64,000 nucleotides of DNA from Natronosporangium hydrolyticum (GTDB lineage Bacteria; Actinomycetota; Actinomycetes; Mycobacteriales; Micromonosporaceae): contig NZ_CP070499.1 in assembly GCF_016925615.1 (NCBI RefSeq), positions 62,001 through 126,000 on the forward strand, written 5' to 3'. The notes under the pieces were generated by a model. It worked only from the letters and a program-made list of their open reading frames with translations, ran no database searches and was not told where the DNA came from. Position 1 is the first letter of the stretch. Each line of letters begins with the position of its first letter. Below, in pieces: positions 21,395-29,467 of the stretch. Made by a program: the position numbers and the translations under genes.

Positions 21395-22542
21395 CCGGCC
21401 ACCCCGACGTGGTGGTCGTCGGCGCCGGCATCATCGGGGCCGCCTGCGCCTACTATCTTTCCCGTGCGGGTGCCCGGGTGACGGTGCTGGAGGCGGTCTC
21501 GGTCGCGGCCGGGACCAGCTCCGCCGGGGAGGGCAACCTGCTGCTCTCCGACAAGTCGCCCGGCCCGGAGCTGACGCTGGCGCTGCGCTCCCGCGACCTG
21601 TGGGAGGAGGTCGGCGCCGCGCTCGGCCCGGAGACGATCGAACTGGAGCCCAAGGGTGGGCTGATGGTCGCCGCCGACCCAGCCACCCTCGACCGGCTCG
21701 GTGCGCTGGTCGAGACCCAGCGGCGCGCCGGGGTGACCGCGGTGGAGCTGACCCCGGCGCAGCTGCCGGACTATGAGCCCCGGCTGGGCCCGGGCCTGTC
21801 CGGTGGCGCCTACTATCCGCAGGATGCCCAGGTGCAGCCGGTCTACGCCACCGCCCGACTGCTCGCCGCCAGCGGCACCGACCTGCACTTCGGCGCCCGG
21901 GTGCAGACTGTGGAGACCGGCCCGGCCGGCGTCACCGGGGTCCGGCTCGACGGCGGCCGGCGGATCCCCGCCACGGCGGTGGTGAACGCCGCCGGGGTTT
22001 CGGCCGCGGAGGTCGCCGCCACCGTCGACACCCGACTGCCGGTCAGCCCGCGCCGCGGCTTCATCCTGGTCACCGAGGCGCTCGCCGCTCCGGGCCAGCC
22101 GCCACCGATCCGCCGTAAGGTCTACGCGGCGGAGTACGTCGGCGACGTCGCCAGCGACGAAGCGGGTCTGCAGAGCTCGGCGGTGGTCGAGGCGACCCGG
22201 GCCGGCACCGTCCTGATCGGGGCCAGCCGGGAACGGACCTGGACCGGGGCCGGCGTGCCGCTGCCGGTGCTGCGCCGGCTGGCCCGCCAGGCGGCGGCGC
22301 TCTTCCCGTTCCTGACCCGGGTGCGGGTGCTGCGGGCGTACCGGGGCTGGCGGCCCTACTCGCCGGACCACCTGCCGATGATCGGTCCGGACCCGACGGT
22401 GGCGGGCCTGTGGCACGCCACCGGTCACGAGGGCGCCGGGATCGGCCTGGCCCCCGCCACCGGCGAGCTGATCGCCGCCCAGCTCACCGGCGCCGACCCG
22501 CCGATCGACCCGACCCCGTTCGCCCCCGCTCGCTTCACCTGA
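21391..22542 (+). CDS. FAD-dependent D-amino-acid/D-hydroxyproline oxidoreductase (DAO family)
   Basis: 383-residue flavoprotein of the DAO/GlyOx family. It opens with the FAD-binding VVVVGAGIIGAACAYYLSRAGARVTVLEA and has AGTSSAGEGNLL, a second nucleotide-contact block (AVVNAAGVSAAEVA) and the C-terminal HLPMIGPDP...GHEGAGIGLAPATGELIA. The GTG start overlaps the epimerase stop by 4 bases. In the hydroxyproline pathway this subunit oxidises cis-4-hydroxy-D-proline to the pyrroline carboxylate together with the 2Fe-2S and large flavoprotein subunits encoded at 23741-25391. The frame open upstream is not used. Confidence 0.87.
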   Translation: MTGHPDVVVVGAGIIGAACAYYLSRAGARVTVLEAVSVAAGTSSAGEGNLLLSDKSPGPELTLALRSRDLWEEVGAALGPETIELEPKGGLMVAADPATLDRLGALVETQRRAGVTAVELTPAQLPDYEPRLGPGLSGGAYYPQDAQVQPVYATARLLAASGTDLHFGARVQTVETGPAGVTGVRLDGGRRIPATAVVNAAGVSAAEVAATVDTRLPVSPRRGFILVTEALAAPGQPPPIRRKVYAAEYVGDVASDEAGLQSSAVVEATRAGTVLIGASRERTWTGAGVPLPVLRRLARQAAALFPFLTRVRVLRAYRGWRPYSPDHLPMIGPDPTVAGLWHATGHEGAGIGLAPATGELIAAQLTGADPPIDPTPFAPARFT

Positions 22543-22594
22543 CCCGCCCGCCGCCCACCCGCGCCGCGCCCGCCGTCACCCGCACCTCAGCCCG

Positions 22595-22646
22595 TGATCA
22601 AGGTGACTGGGTGGCTGCTATAGCAGCCACCCAGTCACCTTGATCA
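22595..22646. repeat. Perfect 52-bp palindrome, probable bidirectional terminator
   Basis: Two 26-base arms with no spacer: the left begins TGATCAAGGTGACTGGG and ends GGCTGCTA, and the right is its exact reverse complement. It fills the space between the convergent FAD oxidase and phosphotransferase genes; its last three bases are the stop codon of the phosphotransferase gene. The AT content and the GATC at each end contrast with the surroundings. It could act as a terminator in both directions or be a dispersed palindromic repeat. Confidence 0.9.
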
Positions 22647-23708
22647 AAGGACGGTGGAGCTTCGCAGCACCTCCTCGGCCTCATCGAGCCGCTCCAGCAG
22701 CAGCAGCGCGGCCTGATGCCGGGCCCGCCCGTACGCCTGCAGGGAGGCGTCGACCGCCCCCGGGTTGTCCAGGGGTTCCGCGAGCGGGTAGCTCGACGCG
22801 AGCGTGTAGGCGCAGCCGACGGCGACGGTGGCGAGGAGGTCGTCGAGCCGGGCGGCGGGGTGCTCCTCCCGGTAGGCGGCGAGGAGGTCGGGGAGTCCGG
22901 TGATCCACTCGTCGCCGAGCAGGATGGTCCGCGGGTCGCAGCCGATCCGGGCGATCTCCCATGACACGTACCGTGGCGTCGGCGGCAGGAAGTCGATGAC
23001 CGCCGCGACCTCGTCGCCGCGCAGCATCAGGTTCGGAGCGGCGAGATCACCATGCACGACCTGCCCGGTCAGCATGGGTAGGCGCGCCAGGATGGCGGCG
23101 ACGCGGTCCAATAGGGCCCGCCGCTGCCTGGCTGCGTCCAACGCCCAAGCCTCGAACGGGTCGAGGGCGCCCCGGCGACCGTACTCGTTGATCAGCCGGT
23201 CGAAGTGGATACGGCTGCGAGCTAGGTTGCGCACGCGGGATGCGGGCCGCAGGGCAGGCGTGGCTGCCGGGTGCTCCGCAAGCCGCCGGTGAAGCCTGCC
23301 GAGCACGGTGCCGACCGCGGACCAGCGGCCGCCGGCGAGGCCGGCTTCGGCGGTCTCGGCGTCGGCGACGTACTCCCACAACGACATCAGTAGCCGCCCG
23401 GCATCGTTGACGAGCTCGCCCCCGCAGGTACGGCGGACGGCCGGCACCGGCACGTGGCCCGCCCGGGCGTACTCCGCCAGGGTGATGGCGTCCCGCTCCC
23501 GTGGCAGGGCGGCCCGGTCGCGGTAGAGCTTGGCGAACCAGCGGCCACCGGAGCTCTCAGTGACGAGAAAGTTGACAGTCGATGTGCCCGTCGGCAGGTG
23601 GCGGACGTCCGATGGTCGGAGGTCGTAACTATCCCGGACCGTGTCAGCGACGGCGGTGACCAGCTGCTCGACGCTGGGAGCGGGTGCTCCGGTCCGGATG
23701 GCGGTCAC
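22644..23708 (-). CDS. Aminoglycoside phosphotransferase-family kinase-like protein
   Basis: 354-residue APH/choline kinase-fold protein. The catalytic loop is VVHGDLAAPNLML (about residues 222-234), and the metal-binding aspartate is in AAVIDFLPP (about 242-250); the N-terminal nucleotide-binding region has NFLVTESSGGRWFAKLYRD with the conserved Lys. Homoserine kinase type II, fructosamine kinase and spectinomycin kinases share this fold, so the substrate is open. It lies on the opposite strand inside the hydroxyproline cluster and diverges from the 2Fe-2S subunit gene with only 32 bases between starts. Its stop codon is part of the 52-bp palindrome. Confidence 0.75.
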   Translation of the reverse strand: MTAIRTGAPAPSVEQLVTAVADTVRDSYDLRPSDVRHLPTGTSTVNFLVTESSGGRWFAKLYRDRAALPRERDAITLAEYARAGHVPVPAVRRTCGGELVNDAGRLLMSLWEYVADAETAEAGLAGGRWSAVGTVLGRLHRRLAEHPAATPALRPASRVRNLARSRIHFDRLINEYGRRGALDPFEAWALDAARQRRALLDRVAAILARLPMLTGQVVHGDLAAPNLMLRGDEVAAVIDFLPPTPRYVSWEIARIGCDPRTILLGDEWITGLPDLLAAYREEHPAARLDDLLATVAVGCAYTLASSYPLAEPLDNPGAVDASLQAYGRARHQAALLLLERLDEAEEVLRSSTVL

Positions 23709-23740
23709 CGGACCACGATAGGGCGGGTTACCGTCGACAG

Positions 23741-24031
23741 GTGAGTAGGACCCGTCAGCCCGGCGAGCCGTCGTTCTCGATCTGGTTCGATGGTGAGCCG
23801 GTGCCGGCGACCCCCGGGCAGACCGTCGCGGCGGCGTTGTGGGCGGCCGGTGTGCGTAGCTGGCGGACCAGCCGGGTCGAGGGCGCGCCGCGTGGCCTGT
23901 TCTGCGGCATCGGGGTCTGCTACGACTGCCTGGTCACTATCGACGGCGTGGCCAACCAGCGGGCGTGCCTGGTCCCGGCCCGGCCGCAGCTACGGGTCGC
24001 TACCCAGCAGGGGGTGGGCGATGCGGTATGA
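23741..24031 (+). CDS. 2Fe-2S ferredoxin-like small subunit (HcnA/OoxA type)
   Basis: 96-residue protein with a ferredoxin-like 2Fe-2S cluster motif, FCGIGVCYDCLVTIDGVANQ followed by a fourth Cys in RACLVPA. The N-terminal FSIWFDGEPVPATPGQTVAAAL is typical of the small subunits of hydrogen cyanide synthase-like, opine and hydroxyproline dehydrogenase complexes. GTG at 23741 is chosen. Its 3' end overlaps the next gene by 11 bases, so it is coupled to the large flavoprotein subunit, and it supplies the electron-transfer subunit for D-hydroxyproline oxidation by inference. Confidence 0.85.
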   Translation: MSRTRQPGEPSFSIWFDGEPVPATPGQTVAAALWAAGVRSWRTSRVEGAPRGLFCGIGVCYDCLVTIDGVANQRACLVPARPQLRVATQQGVGDAV

Positions 24032-25391
24032 CCTCGCGGTCGTGGGCGGCGGGCCGGCCGGGCTCGCCGCCGCCGTCACCGCGGCCCGCGCGGGGTGCCG
24101 GGTGGCGTTGCTCGATTCGGCGCCGCGCCTGGGCGGGCAGTACTGGCGCCACCAGGACGACTCCGGTCACGGGCACCGGTCCTGGGACACCTTCTCGGCG
24201 CTGCGCGCGAGCCTGCTCAGCTGGCAGGTCGAGTACCGGCCCGGCGCTGCGGTGTGGTTCGTGGAGTCCGATCCGGATGGTTTTACGCTGCAGCAGGAGG
24301 GCGGCCCGCCGGTCACCGCCGCCCGGGTTGTGATCGCCACCGGCGCGTACGACCGGTCGTTGCCGTTTCCGGGCTGGGAGCTGCCCGGTGTGGTGACGCC
24401 CGGGGCGGCGCAGGCGTTGCTGAAAGGTTCCGGGGTGGCGGTCGGCTCCCGGGTGGTGGTCGCCGGCGCCGGCCCGTTCCTGCTGCCGGTCGCCGCCGGC
24501 CTGCTCAGTGCCGGGGTCCAGGTGGCCGGGGTGTACGAGGCCGGGGCGCCGCTGCGGTACGCCCGGCGCCCGGGTGCGCTCGCCGCCGGCAAGCTTGCCG
24601 AAGCTGCCGGGTACGCGGCCACGCTGGCCCGGCATCGGGTGCCGTACCGGACCCGGCACGCGGTGGTCGCCGCGTACGGCTCGGGCGCGGTCGCCAGTGT
24701 GGCGGTGGCCCGGCTGGACCGGCGGGGCCGGCCGGTCGAGGGCAGCCGGCGGCCGGTCGAGTGTGACGCGGTGGCGGTCGGCTACGGCTTCACCCCGCAG
24801 CTGGAGCTGCCGCTGGCGCTGGGCTGCGCGACGCAGCTCGATGTGGACGGCAGTCTGGTGTTGACGGTGGACATCGCCGGCCGCACCACAGTGCCCGGGG
24901 TGTACGCGGCGGGCGAGGTGACCGGAGTCGGCGGGGCCGAGTTGGCGCTGGTGGAGGGCCGGCTGATCGGGGCGGTGGCGGCGATCGCGGCCGGCCGGCC
25001 GGCGCCGATGCCCGAGCCGGAGCTGGACCGGCTGCTGGCTGCCCGGTCGGCGCACCGCCGGTTCGCGGCGTTGATGCACCGGGTGCACGCCCCGCCAGCG
25101 GGGTGGCTTTCCTGGCTGGCCGACGAGACGTTGCTGTGCCGTTGCGAGGAGGTTCCGGTGTCGGCGGTGCGGGCGGCGGTTACCAGCCTCGGCGCCACCG
25201 ATGCCCGCGCGGTGAAGGGGCTGTGCCGGCCCGGCATGGGGTGGTGCCAGGGTCGGGTCTGCGGTTACCCGACCGCGGCGCTCACCGCCGACCTGTCGGG
25301 GCGAGCGTTGAGCGCCGCCGACCTGGTGACCTTCGCCCGGCGGCCGATCGCCCACCCGGTGCAACTGGGGGAGCTGGCTGCGCCGGAGTGA
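24021..25391 (+). CDS. FAD/NAD(P)-binding large subunit with BFD-like 2Fe-2S domain (HcnB/OoxA type)
   Basis: 456-residue flavoprotein. The N-terminal FAD site is LAVVGGGPAGLAAAVTAARAG, followed by GGQYWRHQ, the ATGAYDRSLPFPGWELPGV motif and a second dinucleotide fold (VVVAGAGPFLLPVAAGLL). The C-terminus (about residues 370-435) is a BFD-like 2Fe-2S domain with LLCRCEEV and CRPGMGWCQGRVC supplying the cysteines. This matches the alpha subunits of cyanide synthase-like and D-hydroxyproline dehydrogenases. It starts inside the 3' end of the small subunit gene (11-base overlap). A semialdehyde dehydrogenase completing the pathway is not in the window. Confidence 0.88.
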   Translation: MRYDLAVVGGGPAGLAAAVTAARAGCRVALLDSAPRLGGQYWRHQDDSGHGHRSWDTFSALRASLLSWQVEYRPGAAVWFVESDPDGFTLQQEGGPPVTAARVVIATGAYDRSLPFPGWELPGVVTPGAAQALLKGSGVAVGSRVVVAGAGPFLLPVAAGLLSAGVQVAGVYEAGAPLRYARRPGALAAGKLAEAAGYAATLARHRVPYRTRHAVVAAYGSGAVASVAVARLDRRGRPVEGSRRPVECDAVAVGYGFTPQLELPLALGCATQLDVDGSLVLTVDIAGRTTVPGVYAAGEVTGVGGAELALVEGRLIGAVAAIAAGRPAPMPEPELDRLLAARSAHRRFAALMHRVHAPPAGWLSWLADETLLCRCEEVPVSAVRAAVTSLGATDARAVKGLCRPGMGWCQGRVCGYPTAALTADLSGRALSAADLVTFARRPIAHPVQLGELAAPE

Positions 25392-25397
25392 ACCGGC

Positions 25398-26402
25398 TCA
25401 GGCGTACGAGTGGAGACTCTCGAAGCCGAGGTTCACGCCGAACAGGTTCATCATCAGGGTGAGGAAGCCGAGGATCGCCAGCCCGGCGACGACCGTCCGC
25501 TTGACGCTCGGGGTGGCCCGGCCGTGCAGGTACGCGGCGTAGATCACCCAGGTGATGAACGCCCAGGTCTCTTTGGGGTCCCAGCCCCAGTAGCGGCCCC
25601 AGGACGCCTCGGCCCAGATCGCCCCGGCCGCCACCGCGAAGGTCCAGATCGGGAAGCCGAAGGCGTGCATCCCGAAGCTGAGCCGCTCCACCGTCGCGGC
25701 CGTGGGGATCCGGGCGGCGAGCGTGAACGGGAAGCCGCGCCGGCCGTTCTCGTACCCGCGGCGGAGCAGATACATCAGCGTCGTCACGAAGCCGATCAGG
25801 AAGGCGGCCGAGGCGAACGCGGCCGCCGCGATGTGGATGGCGAACCAGTGCGAGTCCAGCGCCGGCATCAACGGCTCGACCGGGGTGTAGGCGATCACCC
25901 CGGCGGCGCCGATCAGCAGCACGTTGACGAGCGCGAGGTAGAGACTCAGGTGCCGGATGCCCGGGTGCCGGAAGAGGATCACGAACCAGGCGACCACCGC
26001 GATCAGGGTGGCGCTGAGCGCGTACTCGTACATGTTGGCGAACGGCAACCGCTCGGCGGCGAGCCCGCGGGTGACGGTGGTGGCCAGGTGCGCGAGCGCG
26101 GCCACCACCAGGAGGCCGAGCGCCACCCAGCTGAACCGGCCGAGCGCCCGCCACCCGGTCGGTGACTCATCCTCGGCGGGCGGGCCAGTGGGCAGGCCGG
26201 GGTCCGGCGGCGGCGCGCCGGCCGCGCCGACCGACACGCCGGCCAGCTCCGGGGCCTGCCGCATCGAGAAGATCTGGCGCAGCGAGGCGGAGCCGGCCCG
26301 GGTCGGACGGTTCACGAACGCGTACTCCGCCGCGTAGGCGAGCATCGCGACCAGGTAGGCGACGATCGTGACCAGCCACAGGTCATCGGAGAGTGTGGCC
26401 AT
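25398..26402 (-). CDS. ccsB: CcsB/ResC-type cytochrome c heme lyase subunit (CcsA family)
   Basis: 334-residue polytopic membrane protein of System II cytochrome c biogenesis. The tryptophan-rich heme-handling motif WGWDPKETWAFITWVIYAAY (about residues 266-285) is intact, and conserved histidines flank it (DSHWFAIHIAAA; RATPSVKRT). About eight membrane segments are seen. It delivers heme to the extracytoplasmic face with ResB. It is last in the tlpA-ccdA-resB-ccsB operon; its ATG overlaps the resB stop by one base (TAATG). Confidence 0.93.
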   Translation of the reverse strand: MATLSDDLWLVTIVAYLVAMLAYAAEYAFVNRPTRAGSASLRQIFSMRQAPELAGVSVGAAGAPPPDPGLPTGPPAEDESPTGWRALGRFSWVALGLLVVAALAHLATTVTRGLAAERLPFANMYEYALSATLIAVVAWFVILFRHPGIRHLSLYLALVNVLLIGAAGVIAYTPVEPLMPALDSHWFAIHIAAAAFASAAFLIGFVTTLMYLLRRGYENGRRGFPFTLAARIPTAATVERLSFGMHAFGFPIWTFAVAAGAIWAEASWGRYWGWDPKETWAFITWVIYAAYLHGRATPSVKRTVVAGLAILGFLTLMMNLFGVNLGFESLHSYA

Positions 26403-28009
26403 TACCTACTCCTTCCGGCGCCCGCCGGGGTCGGGTCGGCGGCGCGGCACGGCGCCGCCTCGATCAGCGCCCGGAACTCCTCGGCGAAACCGGGGTAGTC
26501 CGAACGGGGCAGCCCACCAGCCTCGACCAGGCTACGCCCGTGATCGTCATCACTCGCGCGGACCCGGAACCAGACCCGCCGCCGCTTGCCCAGCAACGAC
26601 GGGATCAGCCCGGCGATCAGCAGCCCGACGCCGGTCAGCACCACCGGGTGGCCGGGGTCAGACCGGACCGAGACCGTGATCCACCGTTCGGTGCCGAGGA
26701 ACTCGATGGTGGTGCCGTCATCGAGGGTCATCGTCTCCCCGAGCCCGATGAACTCGGGGTCCCCGGCCTGCGTCAGCGCGCCGCTGGCGAGCTGGTCGGC
26801 GCTGAGCGCCCACACCGACTGCGGCACCCCGTCGTCGAGGCCCAGGTCGCCGCGGTACGGCAGCAGCATCACCTGTGGGTCGCGTTCTTCTGGGTGGGCC
26901 GAGCCGACCACCACCGGCGCGCCCTCCGGCGCGGTCGGCAGGTAGAGCCCTTCGAAGCCGATCTGCTGCGACGGGTCCCGCTCGCCGTCCGGGCCGACGT
27001 TGGCGTCGGGGAAGACCACCAGCCCTTCCGCCGTACCCATCGGGTCGATCGGCAGGAACGGGGAGGTGATGGTCTGGGACTCGCCGTACTGGTCGGTGTA
27101 GCGCAGGATCAGCGCCTGGCCGTGGCCGAGCAGGTAGACCCCGGCGCCGTCGAGCCGCAGCGGCGAGTTGACGGTGAACTCCACCGGCCGCGGCGCCGCG
27201 CCCTCCTCGGTGACCTCGGCGTGGGCCAGGAACGAGGTGGGCAGGCCCTCCTCGGTGAACTCGGCTTCGAAGTCGTCGAGCGCGAAGCAGAACCCGGGCA
27301 GCGCGGTGCCGTCGACCCGGGTGCCGAGCCCGAACTCGTCGTACTGCGACAGGGTGTTGCAGAAGCCGGACTCGGACAGCGGCCCCGCCACCACCAGCCG
27401 GTTGCCGTGCCAGCCGTACGCGGAGCCGAGCGCCACCCCGATCAGCACCGCCACCATGGCCAGGTGCATCAGGATGTTGCCGGACTCCTTCAGGTATCCC
27501 TTTTCGGCGGTGACCGTGGCCGACCCGTCGTCGTGCTGGCGTACCGTGGCGCGCCACCGCCGCCGGCGCAGGGTGCGGCGCAGGTCGTCGGCGACGTCGG
27601 CGGGCGCGCCGTCGCTGCTCAGCCCGGCCTGGTGCTGCGGCAGCCGGTCGAGCCGCTTCGGTGCGGCCACCAGCGGCCGCCGCAGCGCGCGCAGGTGGTG
27701 CCACAGCCGGGGCACGATGCACCCCACCAGCGACACGAAGAGCAGCAGGTAGATCGCGGAGAACCAGGGGGAGGCGAAGACGTCGAAGAACCCCAGCCGG
27801 TCCAGCAGCGGCGCCAGCTCCGGATTTTCCCGGATGTACGCGTTGACGTTGTCGATGTTGACCGTCCGCTGCGGCAGGATCGACCCCGGGATCGCCGCGA
27901 GCGCGAGCAGGAAGAGCAGCACCAGCGCGGTCCGCATGCTGGTGAGCTGGCGCCAGCCGTTGCGCAGCCAGGCGAGTAGCGGGTGGGGGCGGGTGACCTC
28001 GGCCGCCAT
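26402..28009 (-). CDS. resB: ResB, cytochrome c biogenesis protein
   Basis: 535-residue ResB-type protein, partner of CcsB in System II heme ligation to apocytochrome c. Three N-terminal membrane segments (TALVLLFLLALAAIPGSILPQ; FSAIYLLLFVSLVGCIVPRLW; ILMHLAMVAVLIGVALGSAYGWHG) precede a large extracytoplasmic domain with FCFALDDFEAEF and GVYLLGHGQALILRY, and a last membrane segment lies near residue 465. ATG at 28009 is chosen since it overlaps the ccdA stop by one base (TGATG); the frame extends upstream without support. Confidence 0.92.
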   Translation of the reverse strand: MAAEVTRPHPLLAWLRNGWRQLTSMRTALVLLFLLALAAIPGSILPQRTVNIDNVNAYIRENPELAPLLDRLGFFDVFASPWFSAIYLLLFVSLVGCIVPRLWHHLRALRRPLVAAPKRLDRLPQHQAGLSSDGAPADVADDLRRTLRRRRWRATVRQHDDGSATVTAEKGYLKESGNILMHLAMVAVLIGVALGSAYGWHGNRLVVAGPLSESGFCNTLSQYDEFGLGTRVDGTALPGFCFALDDFEAEFTEEGLPTSFLAHAEVTEEGAAPRPVEFTVNSPLRLDGAGVYLLGHGQALILRYTDQYGESQTITSPFLPIDPMGTAEGLVVFPDANVGPDGERDPSQQIGFEGLYLPTAPEGAPVVVGSAHPEERDPQVMLLPYRGDLGLDDGVPQSVWALSADQLASGALTQAGDPEFIGLGETMTLDDGTTIEFLGTERWITVSVRSDPGHPVVLTGVGLLIAGLIPSLLGKRRRVWFRVRASDDDHGRSLVEAGGLPRSDYPGFAEEFRALIEAAPCRAADPTPAGAGRSR

Positions 28010-28899
28010 CAGATGATCACCTCGAAGCCGACGATGGCGCCGCGCAGCCACAGGATGAACTCGTCCCAGGCGCCGGTGAGCAGCGCGAGCCCGATCACCG
28101 CCAGCAGCACCGCGCCGGCCCGGGTGATCCAGACGGTGTGGCGGCGGATCGCCGCCACGGCGCCGAGCATCCACCGGAAGCCGAGCCCGAACAGGATGAA
28201 CGGCAGCCCCAACCCGAGGCTGTACGCGGCCGCGAGCACCGCGGCCCGGCCGGGGTCGCCGCCGAGCGTGCCGAGTGCGAGCACCGCCCCGATGGTGGGG
28301 CCGATGCAGGGGATCCAGGAGAGGGCGAAGACCGCCCCGAAGATCGGCGCGCCGGCGACCCCGGCGGCCGGCAGCCAGCGGCTGCGCACCTCCCGCTGCA
28401 TCGCCGGCACCAGGCCGAGCAGCGCCAGCGCGAAGACGATCATGAGGACGCCGCCGCCGATCTCCAGCACCCGCTGATGGTCGCGCAGCAGCCGGCCGAC
28501 CGAAGCGGCGATCACCCCCATGGTGACGAAGACCGCTCCGAATCCGACCACGAAGAGCAGCCCGCCCGCCAGCACCCGGTTCCGCGCGAACGCCCCCGCC
28601 CGCCGCTCGACAGTCGCCGTCCTAGGCCGGCCCTCACTCGGCCGATCATGAGCCGCTTCACCGACCCGCCCGGCGTTTCTGTCAACCCGCTCATGATCGG
28701 CGCGCTGATCGTCGTCGGCGCGGCGGTCAGCCGGGCGGTCGGCGTCGGCGCCGGAGAGGCCGGTGACGTAGGCGAGATAGCCGGGCACCAGCGGCAGGAT
28801 GCACGGCGAGAGGAAGCTGACCAGGCCGGCGATCACCGCCACCGCGACCCCGAGCAGCACCGGGCCGGAGGTGACGATCTCCGCGAAGGTCTCACCCAT
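28009..28899 (-). CDS. ccdA: CcdA/DsbD-type thiol-disulfide transmembrane reductase with inserted linker
   Basis: 296-residue CcdA that carries electrons across the membrane to TlpA/ResA, keeping apocytochrome c cysteines reduced. The paired redox cysteines are in SFLSPCILPLVPGYLAYVTG (Cys33) and LSWIPCIGPTIGAVLALG (about residue 195). Between the first and second membrane segments there is a hydrophilic linker of about 60 residues (about 52-110) rich in Asp and Arg, which is longer than is usual. Part of it (residues about 66-86) is encoded by an inverted repeat and contains an AGA codon, rare in this DNA. The ATG at 28899 overlaps the tlpA gene by 8 bases. Confidence 0.9.
   Translation of the reverse strand: MGETFAEIVTSGPVLLGVAVAVIAGLVSFLSPCILPLVPGYLAYVTGLSGADADRPADRRADDDQRADHERVDRNAGRVGEAAHDRPSEGRPRTATVERRAGAFARNRVLAGGLLFVVGFGAVFVTMGVIAASVGRLLRDHQRVLEIGGGVLMIVFALALLGLVPAMQREVRSRWLPAAGVAGAPIFGAVFALSWIPCIGPTIGAVLALGTLGGDPGRAAVLAAAYSLGLGLPFILFGLGFRWMLGAVAAIRRHTVWITRAGAVLLAVIGLALLTGAWDEFILWLRGAIVGFEVII
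28641..28701. repeat. Inverted repeat element inside ccdA
   Basis: 13-base arms GCCGATCATGAGC and GCTCATGATCGGC separated by 35 bases, entirely within the ccdA frame. The loop contains GGCGTTTCTGTCAACCC, AT-richer than the gene. The 61-bp unit is read through in frame and encodes part of the unusual linker, which suggests a small palindromic element that inserted without breaking the gene. Confidence 0.75.
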
Positions 28900-29464
28900 C
28901 TGCCGGCGCTCCCTCCGCGGCGATGCCGCGGACCAGCTGCTCCAGCTCCGCCCGGCCGACAACCCGGTAGACCACCGCGGCGAGGTCACCCTCCCGGTCG
29001 ATGATCAGCGTCGCGGGCGGGCCGACCGGGGCAGGCGGGTCGGAGAAACCGACCCCGTTGGCGAACGGGGGGTCGAAGATGCTCGGGTAGGTGACCCGGC
29101 CGGACATGAAGCTGATCGCCCGGTCCCGGGAGTCCCGGACGTTCACGCCGACGAAGCTCACACCGAGCTCCTGGGTCGCCTGGTAGACCTCCTCCAGGTC
29201 GGCGGTCTCGGCCCGACACGGCGGGCACCAGGACCCCCACAGGTTGACCACCACCACGTCACCACGCAACGAGGCGACCTCGAACTGCTCCCCGTCGAGC
29301 AGCTCCCCGGCGATCGGCGGCGCCGCCGGGCGTTCGCCGAGCGGGTACTCCCGCACCGCCGGGGCGCCGCCCTCGTCGCGGTCGCCCCAGGAGACGATGC
29401 CGAACCCCACTCCCAGCGCCACCGCGGCGGCCGCTGCCAGCAGGATCCAGGTACGCCGACGCAT
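28892..29464 (-). CDS. resA: TlpA/ResA-type extracytoplasmic thioredoxin
   Basis: 190-residue thiol-disulfide oxidoreductase. An N-terminal signal anchor (about residues 5-25, TWILLAAAAAVALGVGFGI) puts the thioredoxin domain outside the cytoplasmic membrane. The active site is LWGSWCPPCRAE with Cys80 and Cys83; the cis-proline region follows in the GPPATLIIDREG segment. It reduces the heme-binding cysteines of apocytochrome c using electrons from CcdA. It is first of four cytochrome maturation genes here, 3 bases downstream of the histidine phosphatase gene. Confidence 0.9.
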   Translation of the reverse strand: MRRRTWILLAAAAAVALGVGFGIVSWGDRDEGGAPAVREYPLGERPAAPPIAGELLDGEQFEVASLRGDVVVVNLWGSWCPPCRAETADLEEVYQATQELGVSFVGVNVRDSRDRAISFMSGRVTYPSIFDPPFANGVGFSDPPAPVGPPATLIIDREGDLAAVVYRVVGRAELEQLVRGIAAEGAPADG

Positions 29465-29467
29465 GGC

